From contig CACLCM010000010.1 of NCBI GenBank assembly GCA_902605365.1, forward strand, positions 1 to 54,394: DNA of 54,394 nt, given 5' to 3'. Of this stretch, positions 33,018-41,788 are shown in pieces. The notes beneath the pieces are model-generated. The model did no database searches. It was not told where the DNA came from and saw only the letters and a list, made by a program, of their open reading frames with translations. Position 1 is the stretch's first letter. Every line of letters begins with the position of its first letter. Origin of the DNA: an uncultured Candidatus Poseidoniales archaeon (lineage in GTDB: Archaea; Thermoplasmatota; Poseidoniia; Poseidoniales; Poseidoniaceae). The position numbers were made by a program, and so were the translations under genes.

Positions 33018-33962
33018 TCATATTGTTTCTACTAACATTGACAAATCTAAAGGCTCAGTCCCGCGATTTATTGTACTGGTCGAAAGAACATCTAATCCAC
33101 ATTCCCTCCATTCTTCCAATTCGCTGAGCACAATTCCTCCGCTCGCCTCAAGGACAACATGTTCCCTTAATCCCATCTCAGACAGTTCGTCTGCGACCGC
33201 TTTGCAGCGTTCAGGGCCAAAATTGTCTAACATGATTACTAAACGGTCACAACCGGTGATCATTCTTTTTTCAGACCACGCAAAAGCAGCCATAATCGCT
33301 TCTTTTTCTTCACGTACTTCAATTTCTAAGAAAGCGCCACATTCAGCAATATCTACTTCGGACAAATATCGAGAGATTCTTGCTCCATTGCCTTCTATTT
33401 CTGGATACATCGATGCTAAGTCGTTTTCTTTAATCATCCGGGCATCTTGCTTTGAAAGCCTGTGAGTTAAACCTCCTCCCAAATGGACTGCCCACTTGTC
33501 TAGTAATCCCCAGATTGTTTTGCGAGTACACGCGATTTGTCCAGGAGCTTTAGATGACCATTTTTTGGATTCTGTAGCAATACCGGAAAGTTGGCCTAGT
33601 AAGTTAAGGACGGTTCTTTCCATCGCTAACACTGCCTCTTTGTCACCTTTTATTACAGCAATTTCATCGCCTGAGGCTATGCTTCTTCCTTCTCCATGCG
33701 ACCAGGATATCTGTAATCCTCCTGCCCAAATCTGCAGCATATGGTCAACTGCGGCACATCCAGCTAGTATTCCCTCACTTTTCGCAACAATTGTTGCTGT
33801 AATGGTTTCGCTTCCACCCATAAATGGCATATCAACGCCATCATCGGCCAGTAAGGAACTGGTCCAGCGGTCTATGCTAGACGTGAGCATACGACTAGGG
33901 CCAGACGTAGGGTCCCATAAAACGGCGCCCCTATCATGAGGGGGTCTTGCTTTGACTGCCAT
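33018..33962 (-). CDS. nadC: Quinolinate phosphoribosyltransferase
   Basis: NadC converts quinolinate and PRPP to nicotinate mononucleotide in de novo NAD synthesis. The signatures are ERTVLNLLGQLSGIAT, the PRPP/quinolinate contacts CTRKTIWGLLDKWAVHLGGGLTHRLSKQDARMIKENDL, and the barrel end VLEASGGIVLSEL. The N-terminal ferredoxin-like domain contains AAVDHML in place of the usual AGL region. I chose the ATG at 33962 (MAVKARPPHDRG); longer frames overlap the divergent FAD gene. No nadA or nadB is present in the window. Confidence 0.92.
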   Translation of the reverse strand: MAVKARPPHDRGAVLWDPTSGPSRMLTSSIDRWTSSLLADDGVDMPFMGGSETITATIVAKSEGILAGCAAVDHMLQIWAGGLQISWSHGEGRSIASGDEIAVIKGDKEAVLAMERTVLNLLGQLSGIATESKKWSSKAPGQIACTRKTIWGLLDKWAVHLGGGLTHRLSKQDARMIKENDLASMYPEIEGNGARISRYLSEVDIAECGAFLEIEVREEKEAIMAAFAWSEKRMITGCDRLVIMLDNFGPERCKAVADELSEMGLREHVVLEASGGIVLSELEEWRECGLDVLSTSTINRGTEPLDLSMLVETI

Positions 33963-34016
33963 ATTTAGCGCTAGAGGCCCGAGGACTTCATGGTTATGCA
34001 CTTATTGGCTATGCAC

Positions 34017-34925
34017 ATGAAGAGGGTTCTCGTAGTAGGCGCGGGCATTCACGGATTGGTTACAGCTGTTCGCGAACATCTAGATGGAAACCAGGTATTT
34101 ATCCTCGAAAAACGAAAGAGAATTGGAGGCAGGGGCACTAGCGAAGAATCCCATGGGCACCAGTTAGAATTCGGGCCACATCTGCTTCTCAAAGGAGGTA
34201 AACTTCATTCGATGGTAAAAAAAGTGAGCCGGATTAAACCATCACTGCGACCTCTAAGGGCTAACAAAATTTTTATTGTTGGTCATGGGATGCTACAGCC
34301 CCTAAATAATCCAAAACAAATGCTACAAGTCAAACTCGGACAAGACCCAATTAGAGATGACGCTGCGCGTTTAATTTCAGGATGGGGCCAAGAAATTCCC
34401 GAAAGAAAAGCGGCTCTCATGAAGGGTAAACTTTGCGTGGTTGGAGAGGGTTGGGCTGGACTAATAGGCCGCTTAGCATCAACTCTGGAAGAGGTTGGAG
34501 TACCAATTCAAACCGGAATGAATATTGTAGAACAATTCGAAGGGGGAGTTGTGACCTCTGAGGGACTTAAAATAGAGGCTGATGAAATTAAAATGTGTAA
34601 TGGAAAACCAAAAGGAGACGCAATAAAGGTGTCAACACTTGATTTGGTTTTGGATAACATCCCTCTCAAAGGATTACACGGACTGGTTAAGGATGATGTG
34701 GCTATCATAGACCTTGCAGCAATCCACTCTCGTAAAGCTCCTGGAATGTCCCACCTTTCTTGTATATCCTTAACTGGAGGAATTAAAGCAATAGAAGATT
34801 TACTCGATGAAAGAGTTTCAGGCTGGCGTTCTCACATCATAACTAAGCGAAGAAATGAAACGATAACCCTTACCGATTCTAGCGGCCTACTTTCAGATGG
34901 AATCATTTCAAAGACCGTATCGTGA
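34017..34925 (+). CDS. Short FAD/NAD(P)-binding oxidoreductase
   Basis: A dinucleotide motif, RVLVVGAGIHGLVTAV, opens the protein, followed by an ILEKRKRIGGRGTS segment typical of phytoene desaturase/amine-oxidase-like flavoproteins. At about 303 residues it is well short of the usual 450-500, and the C-terminal flavin motif is not clear. It may be a reduced family member. The ATG at 34017 is placed just before the motif. It lies 11 bases before the ExoIII gene on the same strand. Confidence 0.78.
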   Translation: MKRVLVVGAGIHGLVTAVREHLDGNQVFILEKRKRIGGRGTSEESHGHQLEFGPHLLLKGGKLHSMVKKVSRIKPSLRPLRANKIFIVGHGMLQPLNNPKQMLQVKLGQDPIRDDAARLISGWGQEIPERKAALMKGKLCVVGEGWAGLIGRLASTLEEVGVPIQTGMNIVEQFEGGVVTSEGLKIEADEIKMCNGKPKGDAIKVSTLDLVLDNIPLKGLHGLVKDDVAIIDLAAIHSRKAPGMSHLSCISLTGGIKAIEDLLDERVSGWRSHIITKRRNETITLTDSSGLLSDGIISKTVS

Positions 34926-34936
34926 GTGGGTAATAT

Positions 34937-35713
34937 ATGCGGATAGTCACTTGGAATGTCAATGGAATAAGGGCGGCGATTCGCAAAGGTATTGACAAAT
35001 TCTTCGATAAGATCGAAGCCGATGTTTGGCTGCTCCAGGAAGTACGTTGTTTAGAAGAGCAACTTCCTAAGGATTGGAGTGTGCCTGAGGGGTATGAGGT
35101 GATTTTACATCCTGCTCAAAAAAAGGGCTACTCTGGAGTCGCAACTTTATCTAAAGGCGAAATGAAAGAACAAGGTAGAGGTATGCAAGGCCAGTTAGAC
35201 CCTGATGATTCAGAAGGAAGAGTTCTTGTGACAAAACACGATGATTTGATTTTGGTAAACACATATCTTCCGAGTGGGTCATCTAAAGAAGAAAGACAGA
35301 GATACAAAGAGACCTGGATGGCACAATGGAGAGATTTTATTCATCCACTTCTAAATTCCGAATACACAGTAATAGTCGCTGGAGATTTGAACATTGCACA
35401 TACTGAAAACGACATCTGGAATCCTAAAGGCAATATGAAATCAAGCGGATTCTTACCTCACGAGCGCCAATGGTTCAGTGATTTATTGAGCGAAGGTTGG
35501 CATGATTTGTTCCGAGAGCACGTGGGCCCAGATGAGAAAACATTCTCCTGGTGGTCCAATCGAGGTCAAGCCAGAGTCAAGGATAGGGGTTGGAGAATTG
35601 ATTACTTGTTAGGAAACCAGGCTGCTTTAGAGCGATTAAAGTCAGTTGCCATTGATAGACAGGGCGGTCTTGAAGTCAGTGACCATGCACCGGTAATTCT
35701 CGACCTTCATTGA
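34937..35713 (+). CDS. xthA: Exodeoxyribonuclease III / AP endonuclease
   Basis: This base-excision-repair enzyme cuts abasic sites and trims 3' ends. The motifs are MRIVTWNVNGIRAAI, LLQEVRC (metal-binding Glu), GYSGVATLSK, VNTYLPSG, the catalytic VAGDLNIAHTENDIWNPKGN, and the C-terminal DRGWRIDYLLGN and EVSDHAPVILDL containing the catalytic Asp-His. The 258-residue length is typical. It overlaps the convergent Pcc1-like gene by 7 bases. Confidence 0.96.
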   Translation: MRIVTWNVNGIRAAIRKGIDKFFDKIEADVWLLQEVRCLEEQLPKDWSVPEGYEVILHPAQKKGYSGVATLSKGEMKEQGRGMQGQLDPDDSEGRVLVTKHDDLILVNTYLPSGSSKEERQRYKETWMAQWRDFIHPLLNSEYTVIVAGDLNIAHTENDIWNPKGNMKSSGFLPHERQWFSDLLSEGWHDLFREHVGPDEKTFSWWSNRGQARVKDRGWRIDYLLGNQAALERLKSVAIDRQGGLEVSDHAPVILDLH

Positions 35714-35919
35714 TCTTGGTCGGAAAACAATGTCAGTAGTGAGTCAACGCTTATTCTAAGCGCCTCTAAATTATCAGAAACAACATTCACAACTAGTTTA
35801 ACGAAATCGCCCTCATCGACTAATTCGAAATCTATTCCTGGCGGGATTAATCCAGCAAGACGTTTTCCGATTTCGCCTGAGCCCTTCCATTCTAATGAGG
35901 TGGAGTAACTCTCGGCCAT
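35707..35919 (-). CDS. Pcc1-like KEOPS complex subunit
   Basis: The protein is only 70 residues. It begins with a strand TSLEWKGSGEIGKRLAGLIPPGID, then FELVDEGDFVKLVVNVVS, and closes with DNLEALRISVDSLLTLFSD. This alpha/beta layout and the SDNLEALR-xx-DSLL helix are typical of Pcc1, the small dimerising subunit of KEOPS, which makes the tRNA modification t6A. The ATG at 35919 gives the expected length. The family is short and variable, so I keep this below certainty. It is divergent from hflX. Confidence 0.72.
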   Translation of the reverse strand: MAESYSTSLEWKGSGEIGKRLAGLIPPGIDFELVDEGDFVKLVVNVVSDNLEALRISVDSLLTLFSDQDQ

Positions 35920-35963
35920 GATGCTAACTAGCGCCTCCCCTCCATGAGAGTTGCTATCTTGGA

Positions 35964-37322
35964 ATGACTCTTTCAACCACACCCCTTCACAGTCTCATGG
36001 ATGAGCCAATCCAAGTTCTAGCTGGGACCGGAGGGGTGGCTTTAGGAGAGGCAAGAACTAATCATGAGGGTCGAAAAGCAATCCTCCTTTATCGCGATGG
36101 CAATCCTAGAGAATTAGTGGCCCTAGCTGAAACGATGGGGATAGAAGTGGTTGATCTTCAATTCCAAAAAGGACGAGATGACCCCCGTACATTTTTTGGA
36201 AAAGGCCGTTTACAAGATACTGCTGATGAAATATCTAGTGCAGTAGAAGGCCATCCTTGGCATGGCGTTGATTTAGTAATCATTCACTCGAACTCCACTC
36301 CGCGCCAACTAGTGAATATTCACGAGGCTCTCCAGGTAGAAGTCTGGGACAGAGTTCGTCTCCTTCTTTCATTATTCATTTCACACGCGGGGAGCGTCGA
36401 AGCTAGAACTCAGGTTAGAATAGCACAATTACAAGCCGATAGAACGGTACTAAGGGAATTGGCAAACCAACAAACTACTGGAGAGCGCGCTGGATTTGGA
36501 GCAGGGGGTAAGCAAGCCATCCAAGGCGTTCTAACAACCGTTTCAAGAGAATTAACTCAGTTACGCAAGAAGCAAGCCAAACATGCCCTGGCTCGCAAAG
36601 AGAGGCGTCGACAAAGAAGTAAGGGCGGAGCTAGAACAGTCGGCTTAGCAGGATATACTAACGCGGGCAAATCCTCTCTATTCCTTGCACTTTCTGGGAA
36701 AAAAGTATTGGTTGAAGATAAGTTATTCTCAACCTTAGAAACCACAGTCGGTAGGATGGAAATGAGTCCACGAATACTACTAGCCGACACAATCGGTTTC
36801 ATCGATGAGTTACCCTCAGATTTGCTAGATGCATTTCATGCAACGCTTGACGAGTCTCTAAATTGTGACCTTCTTCTATTACTGGCAGACAGTAGTGATG
36901 ATGTAGATGAATTACAAAGGAAATTATCAACTTCACGAAGAGAGGTCTTAGATCGAAGCAAAGAAGACAGCATCCGGATGAAAGTGGTACTAACCAAGAG
37001 CGATGCTGGTGGCGATATCGAAGCCGCCCAAGAGGTTGTTAGGATGATGGGCATGGACGATGCTATGGTAATATCATCTCATAGTGGGGAAGGACTGGAA
37101 GATTTACGCGAGTCGATTATGTTCTCACTATACGGCCCTAAAACAACGCTTGTAGTATCAACAGGAAACCCTGGCGAGCGTGAAGCGGAATCTTTCGTTA
37201 GCCAAATCTATGACCTTGGAATAGTTACCAAAAAAGACGGATTGGAACTAACACTTTGGTGTGGATTTGGAGAATTACAAAGACTAATTGCAAAATCAGA
37301 TGGACGCATATCTATCAAGTAG
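35964..37322 (+). CDS. hflX: GTPase HflX
   Basis: HflX is a ribosome-associated GTPase that splits stalled ribosomes. The N-terminal domain has the ligand-binding phrase DPRTFFGKGRLQDTADEI. The linker has RLLLSLFISHAGSVEARTQVRIAQLQ and ERAGFGAGGKQAI, where bacterial proteins read GGRGxGE. The G domain has GLAGYTNAGKSSL (G1), FSTLETTVGRM (G2), LADTIGFIDELP (G3) and VLTKSD (G4). The ATG at 35964 is possible, but the ATG at 35997 (MDEPIQVLAG) may be the true start. A small C-terminal domain of about 70 residues is present. Confidence 0.94.
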   Translation: MTLSTTPLHSLMDEPIQVLAGTGGVALGEARTNHEGRKAILLYRDGNPRELVALAETMGIEVVDLQFQKGRDDPRTFFGKGRLQDTADEISSAVEGHPWHGVDLVIIHSNSTPRQLVNIHEALQVEVWDRVRLLLSLFISHAGSVEARTQVRIAQLQADRTVLRELANQQTTGERAGFGAGGKQAIQGVLTTVSRELTQLRKKQAKHALARKERRRQRSKGGARTVGLAGYTNAGKSSLFLALSGKKVLVEDKLFSTLETTVGRMEMSPRILLADTIGFIDELPSDLLDAFHATLDESLNCDLLLLLADSSDDVDELQRKLSTSRREVLDRSKEDSIRMKVVLTKSDAGGDIEAAQEVVRMMGMDDAMVISSHSGEGLEDLRESIMFSLYGPKTTLVVSTGNPGEREAESFVSQIYDLGIVTKKDGLELTLWCGFGELQRLIAKSDGRISIK

Positions 37323-37342
37323 GACCCATCCTAGTGATTACT

Positions 37343-38215
37343 ATGTCCGAACTTCTGGAGGATGTTGAAAGCCTCCCCGAGGAGGAACCGCTTTTCCAAT
37401 CCAGCGGTACTGTGTTCGAGATTAAAAGTTCGGACGGGCATCCAGTATTGCGAATGATTGGAATATTTGTTTTCGTTATTTGTGGCCTAGGGCTTGCGAA
37501 CGGCCTCGATTTTATTTCACCTGAATCCGGTTTAGTAAGACCTCATGAATGGATAAACGGTATGGCACAGGGAGCCGAATTTGATTCGGCAGAGTTCGAA
37601 GGGACGGTTTATTCCGAAGGAGAGCCCTTGGTCAATGCGACAGTAACTCTCGAACGTAAGAATACGGATGGAATACTCGGAGTACCTTTCACTACGCAAA
37701 CCGATTCAAATGGACAATTCGAGTTTTCAGGAGCAACACCTGGTCTAACCTCAATCGAAATTACCAGAATGAATGAAGACGGCCAGCATGATGCAGTCCG
37801 GCACAGGCTCATTTTGAATCCTCCATCCTTCTTCGAGGCCAAGGGATTCACTTCAATTGACTTTGACATCCCCTCTACCGAATCGTTTTCGGACGTTGAT
37901 TGTACTGGAAATTATTCAGATGGATCTTGTTTGAGGATAATCAGTTATTTCGATGAAGAAATGGAATTCCCACTTATCGATGAATCCGCAGCAGGCCTCT
38001 ACATAATGGTAGGATGGGCAATGATAGGGCTTGCATTAATTGCATCTGGGTTTGCATTTGTTGGAATCAAAAAGAGTTCTAGAGGTATGATTCAAACTTC
38101 TTGTGTGTTGGTATTCTTTACAGCAGGCCATTACTATAGCGCTTGTCTATTTTCAATAATGGCATTCGCTCTCACATTTACAGTGCCCCGCAAGTCAATC
38201 ATTCTTGACGCTTGA
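37343..38215 (+). CDS. Membrane protein with carboxypeptidase-regulatory-like domain
   Basis: A cytoplasmic N-terminus (about 35 residues) leads to a helix (near 38-55). An ectodomain follows with an Ig-like fold, EGTVYSEGEPLVNATVTLERKNT...TQTDSNGQFEFSGATPGLTSIEI, which is the CarboxypepD_reg pattern often used as a surface beta-sandwich. Three further helices lie in the C-terminal 90 residues. The ATG at 37343 is taken because the longer frame overlaps hflX and codes for atypical sequence. The function is unknown. Confidence 0.78.
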   Translation: MSELLEDVESLPEEEPLFQSSGTVFEIKSSDGHPVLRMIGIFVFVICGLGLANGLDFISPESGLVRPHEWINGMAQGAEFDSAEFEGTVYSEGEPLVNATVTLERKNTDGILGVPFTTQTDSNGQFEFSGATPGLTSIEITRMNEDGQHDAVRHRLILNPPSFFEAKGFTSIDFDIPSTESFSDVDCTGNYSDGSCLRIISYFDEEMEFPLIDESAAGLYIMVGWAMIGLALIASGFAFVGIKKSSRGMIQTSCVLVFFTAGHYYSACLFSIMAFALTFTVPRKSIILDA

Positions 38216-38254
38216 TGCCGACACACTATTCACCATCCGCCCTTTAGCGGACTC

Positions 38255-39280
38255 ATGGATCTAATTCAGGCGGCTTGGATGATCCGAGATATAGGCCAGC
38301 CTGTAAGCTCAGTTCACATCTGTGAAGATGCTTCAGTTATCGCAGGTGGATGGAATGGCATCCTGAAGAAATGGGACCACGAGGGAGCAATATTGTGGAG
38401 CGCTCAATGTAATGACCGTATAGAATCGATTTTGATAGTCGATAATTTGGTGGTTGTAACCTCTGGTTTACATGTCACTTGCTTACTAGATGGCGAAATT
38501 CAATGGAGTCATCCTTTGGAAGGTTCTGCAGATATGTTAACATTCATGAACGGCCAAATCATTGCTACGTCTAGTGTTTATGACATAGAACATGGAGATT
38601 TTATGGAGAGTGCAATATGGAGATTTAGCCCTAGTGGCGAATTAATTCAAGTTGACAGAATGGACGAGAGGCCATGGTTTATTCATCCAAGTGATGAGTT
38701 GATTGTTGGTCTAGGACGCCCTAAGTGTGGGGTACTAATTGGCGAAAACCATCAGGATTTAGCAACTGAATCTCCTGTAACCTGTGGTGGATACGGCGGG
38801 GAGCGCGTATTATTCGGACATGCTGATGGCACAATTTCCTCCCTAGAGGGTACTACAATTTCCAAAGAAAGCTCATCAATAGAATCACTAGATTGCACAG
38901 AGGCTGGCTTCACTGCAGCCTTAGAATCGGGAAAATTAGTTTCACGAAATGCCGATTCGCAAGAGCTTTGGACATCTGAAGGTGAACAGATTACTACCCA
39001 ATCTTCAACTTTTGAAGGACTCAACTGGTGCGGGCGCAAATCAAATGATTCAGGTTCCATTGAAGTTAGAGATACTAGCGGCGATTTGGTCGCTTCAGCA
39101 AAAACCGCATCCCCTCGAGTATCAACATCAAGTGAAAATCGTATCGCATTCGGATTTGAAGATGGTCAAATTTTAATTTGGGAGAAGGATTTGTTCGAAC
39201 GCCGTTCAAGTGAGAAATCCTCTGCCTCAGATAGTAGGAGTTCTGCCCTGGCTGCGAGGCTCCGCTCCTTGCGAGAATAA
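38255..39280 (+). CDS. Beta-propeller protein, WD40/PQQ-like
   Basis: The 341 residues form about seven repeats of 40-45 residues with strand patterns like SSVHICEDASVIAGGWNGILKKWDHEGAILWSAQ, ERVLFGHADGTISSLEG and NRIAFGFEDGQILIWEKD. That is a soluble WD40/PQQ-type propeller without a signal peptide. The C-terminal 25 residues are Ser/Arg-rich and may be disordered. A short hairpin, TCCGC-N6-GCGGA, lies at 38236-38251, immediately before the ATG. It is the last protein gene before the large structured RNA. Confidence 0.78.
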   Translation: MDLIQAAWMIRDIGQPVSSVHICEDASVIAGGWNGILKKWDHEGAILWSAQCNDRIESILIVDNLVVVTSGLHVTCLLDGEIQWSHPLEGSADMLTFMNGQIIATSSVYDIEHGDFMESAIWRFSPSGELIQVDRMDERPWFIHPSDELIVGLGRPKCGVLIGENHQDLATESPVTCGGYGGERVLFGHADGTISSLEGTTISKESSSIESLDCTEAGFTAALESGKLVSRNADSQELWTSEGEQITTQSSTFEGLNWCGRKSNDSGSIEVRDTSGDLVASAKTASPRVSTSSENRIAFGFEDGQILIWEKDLFERRSSEKSSASDSRSSALAARLRSLRE

Positions 39281-39374
39281 TGTTATTTCTTGGCTTTTTA
39301 TTCCAGTGGATGCAGTGGAAAGTATCGTCGCAGACCCACGTTTCCGCTGGAAAAAGGCCGAAAAAAGCGTAAAG

Positions 39375-39382
39375 TTTATTTG
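39375..39382 (+). promoter_or_regulatory. TATA-like box of the structured RNA
   Basis: TTTATTTG, preceded by a purine-rich AAAAAAGCGTAAAG stretch, lies about 25-30 bases before the first stable hairpin (39407). The distance fits archaeal transcription beginning near 39404. No coding start is found in this position. Confidence 0.55.
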
Positions 39383-39403
39383 CTTCCGCCACTCACATGA
39401 ATC

Positions 39404-40283
39404 TTGCCGCTCCTCAAGGAGTGGTGGAGGACTTCTCCGGAAGTCTTCCGGGACCCTTGCCAACCGGCCTGCTCAAACCGAGCAAAGTGTTGGTCACAAA
39501 CCTTGGAGACAGGGCAAGTGAGGCAATCAGGGAGAGACTAAACTTTCGGGTTTGGTAAGTCCCCTTGCCCACAGGACGATCTGGAACTTCGGTGAAGGAT
39601 GGCCACAGGACCTTCGGGAAATGTGGTACAGGGAGGGCTGCAACTTCGGTTGCAGAGGTACCAACTACTGTGCAATCAGTCGGGAGGAGTAGCAGTAACA
39701 GTTCTTCGGGACAACTTCAGCTACAACAAACGGCTAGGTAGAAAGCTTCGGCTTGATACCATCGGGCGGAAACCGAACTAGGAAAGCGACCTTCGAGAAG
39801 CAGAACTGGAAACGGACCTACCACGGACGGAAACCGCGCTGTACCTTCTTCGGAAGGTACGGAGACGGACCTCCGAGGTCAAAGACCGGATTGGAGAGTG
39901 ACTTTCGGGAAACTCACCAATAACGGATTGGCCACCGTTGGCGGAAACACGAGCACTTCGGTGCAAAATGCGGAAACCAACACCGGTTGAAAGGAATCAG
40001 AACTCTCGGGTTCTGTGGACTGAGACCACCCTGGGAACTAACCACTTCGGTGGAAGGTGAACAGGTCCCGGCCGCTGGGAAGAAGGCATCTTGGAAACAA
40101 GAATGTCAACGATCTGGAATCCACTCTTCGGAGTGAAGGAAGGTGACGACGACCCGGCAGCCACCAGCGGAGGCTGGCAGGGGGGCGGATATCCCACCCG
40201 GATGAAACCCCCCTGCCAGTTCTCCCATCCTGCTTTCACAGGTAAACGGGTGCCAGTGCGTTCCGCTTATGACTCTTGAGGGC
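39404..40283 (+). ncRNA. Large, highly structured non-coding RNA of unknown family
   Basis: The roughly 880-nt stretch has no plausible protein gene and is visibly more GC-rich than its neighbours. On the plus strand it has nine C(UUCG)G elements (c at 39587, 39612, 39644, 39704, 39746, 39848, 39956, 40045, 40126). Perfect stems include CTGCAAC/GTTGCAG at 39638-39655 (7 bp), an 8-bp stem at 39841-39860, and a 12-bp stem at 40174-40185/40208-40219. CGG-AAA-CCG mini-hairpins and a GAAA-capped hairpin (40089-40100) also occur. UUCG stability is strand-specific, so transcription is on the plus strand, in line with the TATA box. CCTCAAG (39412-39418) could pair with CTTGAGG (40275-40281) to close the ends. 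I see no RNase P, SRP, tmRNA or intron core. The ends are estimates. Confidence 0.82.
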
Positions 40284-40301
40284 GCAATTATTCATCGCGC
40301 C
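40281..40301. terminator. Small hairpin between the structured RNA and fumarase
   Basis: GGCGC (40281-40285) pairs with GCGCC (40297-40301) around an 11-nt AT-rich loop, between the end of the RNA and the fumarase stop codon (minus strand, 40318). It may end one or both convergent transcripts, but no long U-tract follows on either strand, so the role is weakly supported. Confidence 0.35.
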
Positions 40302-40317
40302 TTGGTTTCAACAGTGT

Positions 40318-41709
40318 TTACTTCGAGCCGGTCATTTCTTCTGGCCTTACCCATTGATCAAATTCTTCATTTGTTAGATAATTCAATTCTAATGCTGCCT
40401 TTCTCAAAGTAGTACCCTCTTCGTGAGCCTTTTTCGCAATCTTTGCGGCTTTGTCATACCCTATGTGATTGTTTAATGCAGTTACCAACATTAGTGAATT
40501 TTCCAAGTGATTTTGGATCGCATCTCTATTAGGAGTAAGTCCAACAACGCATTTTTCTGTGAAAGCTCTCATCGAGTCCGATAGAATCTGAACACTGTGC
40601 AATAAGTTGTGAATCATCATTGGCTTGAAGACATTCAATTCGAAATTACCCTGGCTTCCTCCAATTGTAATCGCAGTATGGTTGCCCATCACTTGACAAC
40701 AAACCATGGTCATTGCTTCTGACTGAGTTGGGTTTACTTTACCCGGCATAATAGAAGAACCAGGTTCATTGGCAGGTAGCGACAATTCACCAAAACCACA
40801 ACGAGGGCCAGAACCTAACCAGCGAATATCGTTTGCAATTTTCATTAGGCTTACAGCCAATGTGTTCAATGAACCGCTAGCCGAAACAACGGCGTCATGT
40901 GCGGCCAATTGAGCGAATTTGTTTGGTGCAGAAACAAATGGCAGACTAGTTTTCAGAGCGATTGCAGACGCAACTCTGTTTGCGAATTCGGGGTGAGTAT
41001 TGAGGCCAGTTCCAACCGCCGTTCCACCCAATGCCAACTCATGTAAATCCTCGAGTGCGAATTCTACTCTTCGGATATCAGCGTCTAGTTGAGAAACCCA
41101 TCCACTTGCTTCTTGACCCAAGGTAAGAGGTACTGCATCCATTAGGTGGGTACGTCCAATTTTTACAATATCAGCCCATTCTGAAGATTTGGCATCCAAA
41201 GCGTCTCTCAATTTCATGAGATTTGGAAGCAGATTCAGAGTGAATGCTTCAGCGCTAGCAATATGCATGGCTGTGGGGAAAGTATCGTTGGACGATTGCG
41301 CCCTGTTAACGTGGTCATTTGGATGGACAGGTTCTTTCGAGCCAAGAACTCCTCCTGCAATCTCGATAGCCCTATTCGCTATTACTTCATTCGAGTTCAT
41401 ATTCGACTGAGTGCCAGAACCTGTCTGCCATACACGTAGCGGAAAATGGTCATCTAATTCCCCATTGATTACTTCTTCTGCAGCTGCAATAATCAATTTT
41501 GAAACATTAGAATCCAGTTGCCCTAGATCAGAATTAACCTTTGCAGCAGCTTGCTTGAGGATGCCAAATGCCCGAATGACACCGCGTGGCATTTTATCGT
41601 CACCAATATCGAAATTGATTAACGACCTCGCAGTCTGACAACCATAGTACATGTCAGCCGGAACTTCCAACTCACCCATGGTGTCTGCCTCTATGCGCAC
41701 ATCTCCCAT
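40318..41709 (-). CDS. fumC: Class II fumarate hydratase
   Basis: FumC interconverts fumarate and malate in the TCA cycle. The sequence shows [23 protein letters not shown] (active-site Thr/Ser region), the [16 protein letters not shown] motif, [16 protein letters not shown] with the catalytic His, and the superfamily signature [11 protein letters not shown]. The family's usual length is about 460 residues; starting at the ATG at 41709 gives 463 residues and the standard N-terminus [17 protein letters not shown]. The longer frame to 41763 is unlikely. It is divergent from the sulfotransferase-like gene. Confidence 0.97.
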   Translation of the reverse strand: MGDVRIEADTMGELEVPADMYYGCQTARSLINFDIGDDKMPRGVIRAFGILKQAAAKVNSDLGQLDSNVSKLIIAAAEEVINGELDDHFPLRVWQTGSGTQSNMNSNEVIANRAIEIAGGVLGSKEPVHPNDHVNRAQSSNDTFPTAMHIASAEAFTLNLLPNLMKLRDALDAKSSEWADIVKIGRTHLMDAVPLTLGQEASGWVSQLDADIRRVEFALEDLHELALGGTAVGTGLNTHPEFANRVASAIALKTSLPFVSAPNKFAQLAAHDAVVSASGSLNTLAVSLMKIANDIRWLGSGPRCGFGELSLPANEPGSSIMPGKVNPTQSEAMTMVCCQVMGNHTAITIGGSQGNFELNVFKPMMIHNLLHSVQILSDSMRAFTEKCVVGLTPNRDAIQNHLENSLMLVTALNNHIGYDKAAKIAKKAHEEGTTLRKAALELNYLTNEEFDQWVRPEEMTGSK

Positions 41710-41788
41710 GATAGAGCGGGTGTAGGCGGTTGTCCATGTCCCTTTCCCTCTCGCAACCGTCAAAGGTGTGAATCTAGAGCATTGTGCA

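Noticed and set aside
39599-40279. Short open frames inside the structured RNA, on both strands
   Set aside because: They are 60-80 codons long, rich in Arg, Gly and Pro from stem sequences, lack ribosome sites and overlap perfect hairpins.
39404-40283. Archaeal RNase P RNA or SRP RNA as identity of the structured RNA
   Set aside because: The segment near 40253-40273 (GTTCCGCTTATGAC) recalls the 3' end of RNase P RNA, and GGTGAACAGGTCCCGG (40056-40071) recalls the SRP domain. I could not find the matching partner regions (a 5' GAGGAAAGUCC-like strand, or the GGAAGNAGC loop), and the length is two to three times too great. A covariance-model search is needed for a firm exclusion.
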